From Afipia sp. (lineage in GTDB: Bacteria > Pseudomonadota > Alphaproteobacteria > Rhizobiales > Xanthobacteraceae): a stretch of 64,000 nucleotides of DNA. The stretch covers positions 467,385 through 531,384 of the forward strand of contig JAFKER010000006.1 in assembly GCA_017308595.1 (NCBI GenBank), given 5' to 3'. Shown one piece after another: positions 9,318 to 17,581 of this stretch. Numbering within the stretch: position 1 is the stretch's first letter; each line of letters begins with the position of its first letter. The notes below the pieces were generated by a model, which was not told the DNA's origin, did no database searches, and saw only the letters and a program-made list of their open reading frames with translations. The position numbers were made by a program, and so were the translations under genes.

Positions 9318-11180
9318 CTAAAGATCGTCGTCATCTTCTTCCGCGGCGGCCACCGGCCCGGACTCATCCGCGCCTGAACCGGTATCCGGCACGATGCGCC
9401 GGACGTCGATCACCTGCGTGCCCGGAAATCTTGCGATCACCGCCTGCACGCGCGGATCGGCATGAACGCCGTCGGTGAGTTTTTCCTTCGCGGCCTGCGC
9501 CTGCGCGCGCAATGTCGGCTCGCCGGCCTCATTGGAAACGATCACGGTCCAGCGCCGGCCCGTCCATTGTTCGAGCTTGCGCGACAGATCGTTGACGACG
9601 GAGCGCGCGGCGCTGCGTTCAAGCGCGACTTCCAACTTGCCGTCTTCCATGCGGACCAGCCGCATGTCGGATTCGAGTGCGGACTTGAGCTGAATGTCAC
9701 GCTTCTCGCTCGCGAGCGCCACAAGTTCTGCAAACGTGTTCAGCCGTCGCACCGGGGCGGCCTGAGCAAGTGCGGGCGCGCTCATCTGCGGGCGCGGCGA
9801 TGTATCGAGCGCGGGCCGCGAACTGGATGCCACCGCGCGAACCTGGGATCCATCGTCGCCGCGAGTCTGAAGCATGGACGAAGGACCGCGCGGTGCGGTA
9901 TTGCCCACCACATTGCCGCTGAGGGCAGGCGATCCGCCGCCACTGGCGTCGATCATCTTGATCGCTTCATCCGGCGTCGGCAGGTCGGCCACATAGGCGA
10001 TCCGCACCAGCACCATTTCGGCAGCCGCCTGCGGCCGTGTCGCGGCCTGCACCTCGGCAATCCCCTTGAGCAGCATCTGCCACATCCGCGACAGCACGCG
10101 CATGGAGAGTTTGGCCGCGAAATCGCGTCCGCGCGTGCGCTCGGTTTCACCCAGCGCCAGATTGTCCGCAGTGGCGGGCACGACCTTCACGCGGGTCACG
10201 AAATTCACGAACTCGGCGAGGTCGCTCAGCACCACCACCGGATCGGCGCCGGTGTCGTACTGATCGCGAAATTCCTTGAAAGCCGCAGCAATGTCGCCGC
10301 TCGCCAGCGCTTCGAACAGGTCGATGACGCGGGTGCGATCCGCCAGCCCCATCATCTGCCGCACATCCTCGGCGCGCACCAGGCCCGCGGCATGGGCGAT
10401 CGCCTGATCGAGCAGCGAGAGCGAATCGCGCACCGATCCTTCGGCGGCGCGCGCAATCATCCCCAAAGCCTCAGGCTCGGCCTGCACGCCTTCCTTGGCC
10501 AGAATGTTCGACAGATGCGTCATCAGCACATCTGAATCGATCCGCCTGAGATCGAAACGCTGGCAGCGCGACAACACCGTCACCGGCACCTTGCGGATTT
10601 CAGTGGTCGCAAACACAAACTTGGCATGCTCGGGCGGCTCTTCGAGAGTCTTGAGGAAGGCGTTGAAAGCCTTCTCCGAAAGCATGTGGACTTCGTCGAT
10701 GATGTAGACCTTGTAGCGCGCACTCGACGGCGCATAGCGCACGCCGTCGGTGATCTGGCGCACGTCATCGATACCGGTATGGGATGCCGCATCCATTTCG
10801 AGAATATCGATATGGCGGCTTTCCATGATCGCCTGGCAATGCAGGCCCATCTTCGGCATGTGGATGGTCGGCCCCTTCACCGAGCCATCCGGCAATTCGT
10901 AATTCAGTGCGCGGGCAAGAATGCGCGCCGTCGTGGTCTTGCCGACACCGCGGACGCCTGTGAGAATCCAGGCCTGCGGAACACGTCCCGTCTCGAAGGA
11001 ATTCGAGATAGTACGGACCATGGCCTCCTGGCCGATCAGATCGTCGAAATTGGAAGGACGATACTTGCGTGCAAGAACGCGGTAATCGGCCCCTGAGGCC
11101 GGCGAAGCGGCAGGTTCTCCGCCGAGCGCAAAACCGGGCTGATCGTCCGAAGTCGCGCCGGCAATATCAGCATCGGTCAT
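9318..11180 (-). CDS. dnaX: DNA polymerase III subunit gamma/tau
   Basis: This 620-residue clamp-loader ATPase has a Walker A motif GVRGVGKTT (about residues 75-83), the Walker B-like IIDEVHMLS, sensor 1 FATTEIRKVPVTVLSRC with the arginine finger, and a long C-terminal tail ending in acidic EEDDDDL. The zinc-binding four-Cys cluster found after Walker A in E. coli DnaX is not present: the equivalent stretch (GPTIHMPKMGLHCQAIMES) keeps one Cys, Cys115. I chose ATG 11180; TTG 11183 is one codon upstream. The SRP RNA gene lies directly upstream and ybaB-recR downstream. No poly-A slippery run for programmed gamma production is obvious. Confidence 0.95.
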   Translation of the reverse strand: MTDADIAGATSDDQPGFALGGEPAASPASGADYRVLARKYRPSNFDDLIGQEAMVRTISNSFETGRVPQAWILTGVRGVGKTTTARILARALNYELPDGSVKGPTIHMPKMGLHCQAIMESRHIDILEMDAASHTGIDDVRQITDGVRYAPSSARYKVYIIDEVHMLSEKAFNAFLKTLEEPPEHAKFVFATTEIRKVPVTVLSRCQRFDLRRIDSDVLMTHLSNILAKEGVQAEPEALGMIARAAEGSVRDSLSLLDQAIAHAAGLVRAEDVRQMMGLADRTRVIDLFEALASGDIAAAFKEFRDQYDTGADPVVVLSDLAEFVNFVTRVKVVPATADNLALGETERTRGRDFAAKLSMRVLSRMWQMLLKGIAEVQAATRPQAAAEMVLVRIAYVADLPTPDEAIKMIDASGGGSPALSGNVVGNTAPRGPSSMLQTRGDDGSQVRAVASSSRPALDTSPRPQMSAPALAQAAPVRRLNTFAELVALASEKRDIQLKSALESDMRLVRMEDGKLEVALERSAARSVVNDLSRKLEQWTGRRWTVIVSNEAGEPTLRAQAQAAKEKLTDGVHADPRVQAVIARFPGTQVIDVRRIVPDTGSGADESGPVAAAEEDDDDL

Positions 11181-11245
11181 CAATCGATCCGCGATTGAGC
11201 ACGCCGGGCGCGCGATGCGCCGCTGCGGACGCAGAAAAAAGAGAG

Positions 11246-11343
11246 GTAGGAGACTGACGAGCGACCCGATCCGGACCTCGTTAGGGCTGCTTCCTTCCGG
11301 ACCTGACCCGGTTGGCGAGTGGCTCGTCCACCGCCAATCTCCC
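11246..11343 (-). ncRNA. ffs: Bacterial small signal recognition particle RNA (4.5S RNA)
   Basis: On the minus strand the gene contains GGTCAGGTCCGGAAGGAAGC followed by AGCCC, the invariant SRP RNA domain IV sequence that binds Ffh. The flanks pair: GGGAGATTGG at the 5' end against TCAGTCTCC at the 3' end, giving the expected single hairpin of about 98 nt. The ends are set by this pairing and by the promoter just upstream; they may be off by one or two bases. The gene lies 65 bp upstream of dnaX on the same strand, the arrangement also known from Bacillus (scr-dnaX-yaaK-recR). Confidence 0.93.
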
Positions 11344-11349
11344 GGTCCC

Positions 11350-11378
11350 TATTTGGGGCCAAAACCGGCGGAAAGCAA
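11350..11378 (-). promoter_or_regulatory. Predicted promoter of the SRP RNA gene
   Basis: On the minus strand TTGCTT (11378-11373) and CAAATA (11355-11350) are separated by 17 bp and stand 6-7 bp before the first base of the folded SRP RNA. The agreement of spacing with the independently defined RNA end supports the call; the -10 match is moderate. Confidence 0.5.
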
Positions 11379-11549
11379 GCGCCGGGCGGCTGTTCACACG
11401 ACCTTGTTTCGGCTTGCGAAATCGGCTGCCTTCAGGGCCACCCGGCCCGGTTGCGCAAAGACATGGAAGCTCCGCACATAACCGGGCATGACAAGTGTTG
11501 TTCACAGCCCTGCTCTCTGCAAAATTGCCGGAACCGTTTAGGAATCCAA

Positions 11550-11969
11550 ATGTCCGCCTCTGCCTGGTCGCTCCATTCAACCCTCGAAAAAGACACGATC
11601 AACATCGGCGACCTGCCGCTGTCGCGCGTGCTTGTCATCAAGGACGCCAACTACCCTTGGCTGCTGCTGGTTCCACGCCGCGCCGACACCATCGAACTTG
11701 TCGACCTGAACGAGGTCGAGCAGGCGCAGTTGATGACCGAAATCAACCGCGTCGCACACGCACTGAAGGACATCACCAAGCCTGACAAGCTGAACATTGC
11801 GGCGTTGGGCAATGTCGTCCCGCAATTGCATGTGCATATCATCGCACGCCGGACCTCCGACGCAGCATGGCCACGCCCTGTCTGGGGCGTCGTGCCGCCG
11901 CTGGCGCACGATCCGCAGGAAATCGAAACTTTTATCGCCGCGCTTCGCCGCAAAATCTGGCTGAGCTGA
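11550..11969 (+). CDS. HIT family protein
   Basis: The 139-residue protein has the histidine-triad fold signature PQLHVHIIARR (His94, His96) preceded by the conserved Asn in LNIAALGN. The usual third His of HxHxHxx is absent: the sequence reads H-V-H-I-I-A-R. This variant is, as far as I recall, common among alphaproteobacterial HIT proteins. HIT enzymes hydrolyse nucleotide phosphoramidates or dinucleoside polyphosphates. The start ATG at 11550 is the first plausible one; the frame stays open upstream into the SRP RNA region, which is not coding. nudC follows 22 bp downstream, so two nucleotide-hydrolase families are adjacent. Confidence 0.88.
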   Translation: MSASAWSLHSTLEKDTINIGDLPLSRVLVIKDANYPWLLLVPRRADTIELVDLNEVEQAQLMTEINRVAHALKDITKPDKLNIAALGNVVPQLHVHIIARRTSDAAWPRPVWGVVPPLAHDPQEIETFIAALRRKIWLS

Positions 11970-11991
11970 TTTTTCAAAGAGCCCAAAATCA

Positions 11992-12933
11992 ATGACAACA
12001 ACAGAAAATCCCTTTCCGCTCGGACAACCGGGGTTCGTAACTCATCCGATCGACCGTGCGGCGCATATCCGCACAGATGCCGACAAGCTCTTTGCACTCG
12101 AAGGCGACCGCAAGGCGCGGGCCTACGTGGTGCATCGCGATTCGTTGGTGATGACGCAGGGCGCGGACGGGCCTCGCGCGCTACTGACGCTGGACGAAGC
12201 GCGCAAGCTCGGCGCCAATCCCGGGACGATCTTTCTCGGCCTGCACGAAGGTGGGGCGATCTTCGGCATGGGTATCGCTGCGGCGGCCGCCGAAGACCTG
12301 ATGGGGCGACCGGATGTCAGCGTCGAAAATCTGCGCGCCGTAGCGGCCAGCGGCGCGGTGCCCGCGCGTGAATTGTCCACCATTGCCATGGCGAAATCAC
12401 TGGTCGGCTGGCACCAGCGCCATGGTTTCTGCGCCAATTGCGGAGTCCGCACCTCCATGGCCGATGGCGGCTGGAAACGCATTTGCCCGAGTTGCAAGAC
12501 CGAGCATTTTCCGCGCACCGATCCAGTCGTCATCATGCTGGTGACCGACGGTGACAGATGCCTGATGGGCCGCCAGTCGCAATTTCCACCGACGATGTGG
12601 TCGTGCCTTGCCGGTTTCGTCGAAGCTGCTGAAACCATCGAGCAGGCCGTGCAGCGCGAAATCCTCGAAGAAGCCGGCATTCACTGCACCGATGTGCGGT
12701 ACTACATGACGCAGCCGTGGCCCTATCCGTCATCACTGATGATCGGCTGCATCGCACGCGCCACAACCAGCGAGATCACCGTCGACAGGACCGAGCTTGA
12801 AGACGCACGCTGGTTCACCCGCGACGAGGCCGTGGCGATGCTCGCCCGGAATCATGCGGAAGGTCTGACAGGCCCACACCCGGTTGCCATCGCGCATCAT
12901 CTTCTGGCGAACTGGATTAAAGAGACGACTTGA
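11992..12933 (+). CDS. nudC: NAD(H) diphosphatase (NudC family Nudix hydrolase)
   Basis: The 313-residue protein shows the NudC layout: N-terminal domain (1-130), a zinc ribbon (Cys147, Cys150, Cys165, Cys168 in CANC and CPSC), the Nudix box GFVEAAETIEQAVQREILEE (residues 208-227, continuing AGI) and the downstream TQPWPYPSS motif that distinguishes NADH diphosphatases from other Nudix enzymes. It splits NADH to NMNH and AMP and, in E. coli, removes NAD caps from RNA. It follows the HIT gene closely on the same strand. Confidence 0.94.
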   Translation: MTTTENPFPLGQPGFVTHPIDRAAHIRTDADKLFALEGDRKARAYVVHRDSLVMTQGADGPRALLTLDEARKLGANPGTIFLGLHEGGAIFGMGIAAAAAEDLMGRPDVSVENLRAVAASGAVPARELSTIAMAKSLVGWHQRHGFCANCGVRTSMADGGWKRICPSCKTEHFPRTDPVVIMLVTDGDRCLMGRQSQFPPTMWSCLAGFVEAAETIEQAVQREILEEAGIHCTDVRYYMTQPWPYPSSLMIGCIARATTSEITVDRTELEDARWFTRDEAVAMLARNHAEGLTGPHPVAIAHHLLANWIKETT

Positions 12934-13015
12934 TGTCATTGACGGCTCCCTTGAAGGGGAACCGCATGACCTGTTGTTTATTGTCTCTGTCACGAGCATT
13001 TTCCGGCGAGGCGCA

Positions 13016-13972
13016 GTGTCAGTGAAACTTCAGAATCCACCACAAAAGGTATCATCACGCATTGTCTGTATCGGTATGCCGGTGCGCGATCTCATTTTCC
13101 GTGTGCCGGAAGTGCCTGCACGCGGGCAGAAGGAATACGCCAGCGAATTTGTCGAAGTGGCTGGCGGAAATTCACCCAACGCCGCGATTACAATCTCGCG
13201 CCTCGGCGGTCGCGTTCTGTTGACAGGCCCGATCGGCGGCGCGCTGGCTGCAAGCAATGCCATCATCGACGATCAGTTCCGGAGTGAAGGCATCGACACC
13301 AGCGGACTCGTCACTGTCGAAGATGTGGTCACGCCGATCTCCAGTGTCCTGATCGATCCGAGCGGCGAGCGCACCATCGCCACGTTCCGCGATCCAAAGC
13401 TATGGACAGTGACACTGCCGCCGACAGACGCGCTGCTGGCGGATTGCGCTGCCATTCTGATTGAAAGCCGCTGCGCGGAGTTCGGCACCGACGTCTGTGC
13501 GGAAGCCAGTCGCCGCAACATTCCTGTCGTGATCGACGGCGACCGGATGATGTCCATGCGCGAAGGCTTGTTGCAGGTCGCCTCGCATATCGTGTTTTCT
13601 GCGGATGCGCTGCACGCCACCGCGGGCGAGAGCGACGACGTCACCGCGCTGCGCAAACTCGCGCAGGTAACGCCTGCCCTGCTCGGGGTAACCTCCGGCG
13701 CCAAAGGTGTGATCTGGCTCGACCCGCAGGGCGAGCCGCAGCAGATGCCGGCCTTTCCCGTCCACACCGTCGATACTCTGGGCGCTGGTGACGCCTTCCA
13801 CGGCGCATTCACGCTCGGCATCGCAGAAGGCATGGGGCTGGAACAGGCCATGCGGTTCGCCTCCGCGACCGCCGCGCTTAAATGCACGCGCTTTGGCGGT
13901 GCGTTCGGATCGCCTCAACGCGTTGAAGTTGAAGAGTTTCTGGCCTCGAACACGAAGGCCGCTGCGGTATAG
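13016..13972 (+). CDS. PfkB family sugar kinase
   Basis: This 318-residue cytoplasmic kinase has the two PfkB signatures: GGNSPNAAITISRLGG near the N-terminus (residues 50-65) and DTLGAGDAFHGAF near the C-terminus with the catalytic Asp. It belongs to the ribokinase-like superfamily; the sugar substrate is unclear. Start choice is difficult. The open frame extends upstream into nudC (12884), but homology to kinases begins at IVCIGMPVRDLIF. GTG at 13016 or GTG at 13022 are the best candidates; I use 13016. It lies 82 bp after nudC and is followed by an Lrp-family regulator. Confidence 0.85.
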   Translation: MSVKLQNPPQKVSSRIVCIGMPVRDLIFRVPEVPARGQKEYASEFVEVAGGNSPNAAITISRLGGRVLLTGPIGGALAASNAIIDDQFRSEGIDTSGLVTVEDVVTPISSVLIDPSGERTIATFRDPKLWTVTLPPTDALLADCAAILIESRCAEFGTDVCAEASRRNIPVVIDGDRMMSMREGLLQVASHIVFSADALHATAGESDDVTALRKLAQVTPALLGVTSGAKGVIWLDPQGEPQQMPAFPVHTVDTLGAGDAFHGAFTLGIAEGMGLEQAMRFASATAALKCTRFGGAFGSPQRVEVEEFLASNTKAAAV

Positions 13973-14064
13973 AGCCCCTCTAAAGCCAGAAATTTGGCCT
14001 TGCCTTAGAAGAATTTTCTATATACGAGGTATGAAACCCTCAATTATGGAAGAAAGTTCTTATA

Positions 14065-14574
14065 ATGTCTGACCTCGCCGTAGCAGTTCTTGATGCTCCG
14101 CGCCGCCTTGACGCTATAGATCGCAAAATCCTCACCGTTCTGCAGGATGACGCCTCCCTGTCGGTAGCCGAAATCGGCGACCGGGTTGGACTTTCTTCGA
14201 CCCCGTGCTGGAAGCGCATCCAGCGCATGGAGGCCGAAGGCATCATCCTGCGCCGCGTGGCGCTGGTCGATCAAAACAAGATCGGCCTTGGCATCACGGT
14301 GTTCGTCTCGGTGGAAAGCGGCGATCATTCCGACGCCTGGCTGAAGAAATTCGCCGATGCCGTTAGCGCCATGCCCGAGGTAATGGAGTTCTACCGCATG
14401 GCGGGGGATGTCGACTACATGCTGCGCGTGGTCGTCGCCGACATGCAGAGCTACGACATTTTCTACAAGAAGCTCATCAGCGCCGTCGCACTGAAGAACG
14501 TCACGTCGCGCTTTGCGATGGAGAAGATCAAGTCAGTGACGTCGCTGCCGGTCCCGGCCCTGACCGCGGCGTAA
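14065..14574 (+). CDS. Lrp/AsnC family transcriptional regulator
   Basis: The 169-residue protein has an N-terminal winged helix-turn-helix (LDAIDRKILTVLQDD, then LSVAEIGDRVGLSSTPCWKR with the recognition helix) and a C-terminal RAM ligand-binding domain (VMEFYRMAGDVDYMLRVV). Members sense amino acids and form octamers around DNA. AGAAAG 8 bases before ATG 14065 is a weak ribosome site. The 92-bp leader is AT-rich, as expected for an autoregulated Lrp promoter. A strong terminator follows. The regulated genes are not evident from context. Confidence 0.94.
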   Translation: MSDLAVAVLDAPRRLDAIDRKILTVLQDDASLSVAEIGDRVGLSSTPCWKRIQRMEAEGIILRRVALVDQNKIGLGITVFVSVESGDHSDAWLKKFADAVSAMPEVMEFYRMAGDVDYMLRVVVADMQSYDIFYKKLISAVALKNVTSRFAMEKIKSVTSLPVPALTAA

Positions 14575-14597
14575 ATCCGCTCCATCACGCAAACGAA

Positions 14598-14625
14598 GAA
14601 GCCCGCTGCATACGCAGCGGGCTTC
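14598..14625. terminator. Bidirectional intrinsic terminator
   Basis: GAAGCCCGCTGC, a 4-base ATAC loop, then GCAGCGGGCTTC forms a perfect 12-bp stem, followed by TATTT. It sits between the convergent Lrp gene and the phosphohexomutase gene and could stop transcription from both sides. Confidence 0.9.
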
Positions 14626-14654
14626 TATTTAAGCCAGTCTGATCCGCCGAGACC

Positions 14655-16154
14655 TCAGATTTTCTGATTGTACTCGCCGACTTCCGGATGGGTGCGCAGC
14701 ACCGAATCCATCGCCTCGAACATGTCACGCATCCGCTGCTCGGAGACGGGGCTTTCCACCACCACCACAAGCTCCGGCTTGTTGGAGGAGGCGCGCACCA
14801 AACCCCAGCTTCCGTCCTCGCAGGTCACGCGCACGCCGTTGACGGTCACAAGATCGCGAATCGGCTGACCGGCAACCTTGCCCCCCTTGGCCTTCACGTC
14901 TTCGAAATGCTTCACCACCTGCGTGACGATTCCATACTTGGTTTCGTCCGCGCAGTGCGGTGACATGGTCGGGGACGACCAGGTCTTCGGCAGCGCATCC
15001 TTCAGGTCCGCCATGGTCTTGCCGGCCGCACGGTCGAGCATCTCACACACGGCAATCGCGGAGACGAGGCCATCGTCATAACCACGGCCGATCGGCGCGT
15101 TGAAGAAGAAGTGGCCGGACTTCTCGAAACCCGCCAGCGCCTTCAGTTCGTGGGTGCGACGCTTCATGTAGGAATGGCCGGTCTTCCAGTAGGTCGCGTG
15201 AGCGCCCTGGTTCTGCAGCACCGGATCGGTCACGAACAGGCCTGTCGATTTCACATCGACGACAAACTGCGCGTTCTTGTGGATCGCGGACATATCGCGC
15301 GCCAGCATCACGCCGACCTTGTCGGCGAAGATCTCCTCGCCGGTGTTGTCCACCACGCCGCAACGATCGCCGTCGCCGTCGAAACCGAGGCCGACATCGG
15401 CCTTGTGTTCGAGTACCGCATCGCGGATCGCGTGCAGCATCTCCATGTCTTCTGGATTCGGATTGTACTTCGGGAAGGTATGATCGAGATCGACATCGAG
15501 CGGGATCACCTCGCAGCCGATAGCTTCCATCACCTTCGGCGCGAACGCACCTGCGGTGCCGTTGCCGCAGGCGACCACTACTTTCAGCTTGCGCTTCAGC
15601 TTCGGACGGTTGGTGAGATCGGCGATATAACGCGCCGGGAAATTCTCGTGGAACTGATAGCCGCCGGCGGGCTTCAGCTTGAAATCTGCGTTGAGCACGA
15701 TTTCCTTGAGGCGATTCATCTCGTCCGGCCCGAAGGTCAGCGGGCGGTTCGCGCCCATCTTCACGCCGGTCCAGCCATTGTCGTTATGCGAGGCAGTGAC
15801 CATCGCCACGCACGGAACATCAAGCTCGAACTGTGCGAAATACGCCATCGGCGTCACCGCAAGCCCGATATCGTGGACCTTGCAGCCGGAGGCGAGCAGG
15901 CCCGAGATCAGCGCGTATTTGATCGAGGCCGAGTAGCCACGAAAATCATGCGCGGTGACGATCTCCTGCTTCTGGCCCATCTCGGCGATCAGGGTGCCGA
16001 GGCCCATGCCCAGCGCCTGAATGCCCATCAGGTTGATTTCCTTGCCGAACAGCCAGCGCGCGTCGTATTCGCGAAAGCCCGTGGCCTTAACCATAGGCTC
16101 GGATTCATAGGCATAGGTATTCGGAATCAGTTCGGGCTTGGGCTTCGGAAACAT
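14655..16154 (-). CDS. Phosphomannomutase/phosphoglucomutase
   Basis: This 499-residue alpha-D-phosphohexomutase has four recognisable regions: the phosphoserine loop VTASHNDNGWTGVK, the metal-binding loop GFDGDGDRCGVVDN, the sugar-binding loop with FEKSGHFFFN, and the C-terminal phosphate-binding domain with VRASSNKPELVVVVE. It interconverts 1- and 6-phosphates of glucose or mannose, feeding nucleotide sugars for LPS, exopolysaccharide or glucan. The ATG at 16154 gives a normal length. The UDP-glucose dehydrogenase gene at 20205 may use the same glucose-1-phosphate pool. Confidence 0.93.
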   Translation of the reverse strand: MFPKPKPELIPNTYAYESEPMVKATGFREYDARWLFGKEINLMGIQALGMGLGTLIAEMGQKQEIVTAHDFRGYSASIKYALISGLLASGCKVHDIGLAVTPMAYFAQFELDVPCVAMVTASHNDNGWTGVKMGANRPLTFGPDEMNRLKEIVLNADFKLKPAGGYQFHENFPARYIADLTNRPKLKRKLKVVVACGNGTAGAFAPKVMEAIGCEVIPLDVDLDHTFPKYNPNPEDMEMLHAIRDAVLEHKADVGLGFDGDGDRCGVVDNTGEEIFADKVGVMLARDMSAIHKNAQFVVDVKSTGLFVTDPVLQNQGAHATYWKTGHSYMKRRTHELKALAGFEKSGHFFFNAPIGRGYDDGLVSAIAVCEMLDRAAGKTMADLKDALPKTWSSPTMSPHCADETKYGIVTQVVKHFEDVKAKGGKVAGQPIRDLVTVNGVRVTCEDGSWGLVRASSNKPELVVVVESPVSEQRMRDMFEAMDSVLRTHPEVGEYNQKI

Positions 16155-16300
16155 TCAGGGGGCCTCATGGCAGGGCGGGCAATATCCAGCAGCTTTAGCG
16201 AATGCGTCGAACTGTGGAAAGGCGGGAGCCACGCATTTAAGGGCGAATTGCGGCATATTGGCAGCGACCCCGTTTAGCCCGCATTCACGTCGAGCGCACC

Positions 16301-16903
16301 ATGACCGATCACCGCCTTGAATACCCTGCCACCGCACGCAACCGCGACGCCATTCTCGATGTGCTGCGCGGTGTCCTCCCCGCCTCCGGGCTTGTACTGG
16401 AAGTGGCCAGCGGATCGGGCGAGCATGTGGTGCATTTTGCGCGGGCCTTTCCCGGCCTCACCTTCCAGCCGTCCGACCCCGAGGATGCTGCGCTCCAGAG
16501 CATCGCCGCATGGACGCAGGATAGCGGCCTGACAAGCATCAAGCCGCCGGTGATGCTGGACGCGGCGTCCAGCCACTGGCCGGTAACAGCGGCGGGCGCC
16601 ATCTTGTGCATCAACATGATCCACATCGCGCCATGGGACGCGAGCGAAGGCCTGTTTCATGGCGCCGCACGGCTCTTGTCCGCAGGTGCGCCGCTTTATC
16701 TCTATGGGCCGTATCGCCGCGCGGATGTCGTCACCGCGCCGAGCAATGAGGCGTTCGATGAAAATTTGAAAGTACGCAATCCGAAATGGGGGCTGCGCGA
16801 TCTGGAAGCCGTCACAGCACTGGCCCGCGATAACGGATTTTCAGGACCGGCGATCACCGAAATGCCGGCGAACAATCTGAGCGTGGTGTTTAGGCGGATG
16901 TGA
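16301..16903 (+). CDS. DUF938 family SAM-dependent methyltransferase-like protein
   Basis: The 200-residue protein starts with the RLEYPATARNRDAIL segment typical of DUF938 and has a class I methyltransferase motif I VLEVASGSGEHVVHFA (SAM-binding Gly loop). INMIHIAPWDA and YLYGPYRR are further family landmarks. The biological substrate of DUF938 proteins is not known to me. It is transcribed divergently from the phosphohexomutase across a 146-bp gap and is convergent with the aspartic protease gene 5 bp away. Confidence 0.88.
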   Translation: MTDHRLEYPATARNRDAILDVLRGVLPASGLVLEVASGSGEHVVHFARAFPGLTFQPSDPEDAALQSIAAWTQDSGLTSIKPPVMLDAASSHWPVTAAGAILCINMIHIAPWDASEGLFHGAARLLSAGAPLYLYGPYRRADVVTAPSNEAFDENLKVRNPKWGLRDLEAVTALARDNGFSGPAITEMPANNLSVVFRRM

Positions 16904-16908
16904 GGAGC

Positions 16909-17448
16909 TTACTGCTCCATCACCAGCTTGCCGCTCGCCACTTCAAATCGCCGCAGCTTCGACAGATACGACATGCCGAGCAGGTTCTCTGACAGCGCCT
17001 CGTCCGGCAGGACCAGCGCATCGACATCGCGCACCACAAGCCCACCGATATCGACCATCGCAAGACGCGTGCGCGCGGCCTTGATCGAACCGTTGGCGGT
17101 CGAGACATTGGCGGTGTAGTCGCTCGGGCGCGGACGAACGCCGATCTGCGCAGCGGAGGATTCGTTGAGTGCAATCACCGACGCGCCGGTATCGACCATG
17201 AAGCCGAGGCGGCGGCCTTCGACACGGGCGTCGGTCTGGAAATGGCCGCGGCTGTCACGCGAGAGGGTGACGCTGCGCCTGCCTGCGCTGCCATTTGTTT
17301 GCGGCTGCACGGACGCAAAGGCATTCATCGCCCTCGCCTTGTCGACAGCCTTGGCCTGTGCCCGTTCGCTGGTCATGTTGTCCGCGACCTTGGCCATGGA
17401 CGTCCCGAACACGATCAGCATGGCCGCCAGAATCAAGATGGTACGCAT
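16909..17448 (-). CDS. TIGR02281-type retropepsin-like aspartic protease, membrane-anchored
   Basis: The 179-residue protein has an N-terminal hydrophobic segment (residues 3-18, signal anchor), a basic/Ala-rich linker, and a single-lobed aspartic protease domain with the catalytic VDTGAS (Asp86), a later AAQIGV segment and LLGMSYLSKLRRF near the end, typical of clan AA proteases such as SpoIIGA-like and retropepsin-like TIGR02281 proteins. Such a protein should work as a dimer in the periplasm. I prefer ATG 17448 (MRTILILAAML); a GTG 21 bases upstream (17469) is possible. Targets are unknown. Confidence 0.87.
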   Translation of the reverse strand: MRTILILAAMLIVFGTSMAKVADNMTSERAQAKAVDKARAMNAFASVQPQTNGSAGRRSVTLSRDSRGHFQTDARVEGRRLGFMVDTGASVIALNESSAAQIGVRPRPSDYTANVSTANGSIKAARTRLAMVDIGGLVVRDVDALVLPDEALSENLLGMSYLSKLRRFEVASGKLVMEQ

Positions 17449-17581
17449 ACGCCTACACCTGCAATTCACCCGGTCCCGCGCGAACCTTACGCGAACCTCC
17501 TCACGGCAGGCCGAAGGTTGACCATTCCGGCATCCGCAAAGATGGCTTTTTCCGAAATAAGGGTGAGAGAAGAGTTAATTC

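Noticed and set aside
14035-14070. TATAAT at 14061-14066 as the lrp promoter.
   Set aside because: It overlaps the start codon of the Lrp gene, so it cannot be its -10 box for the chosen start.
15111-16277. A 388-codon plus-strand frame opposite the phosphohexomutase.
   Set aside because: No domain is recognisable and the real enzyme lies on the other strand.
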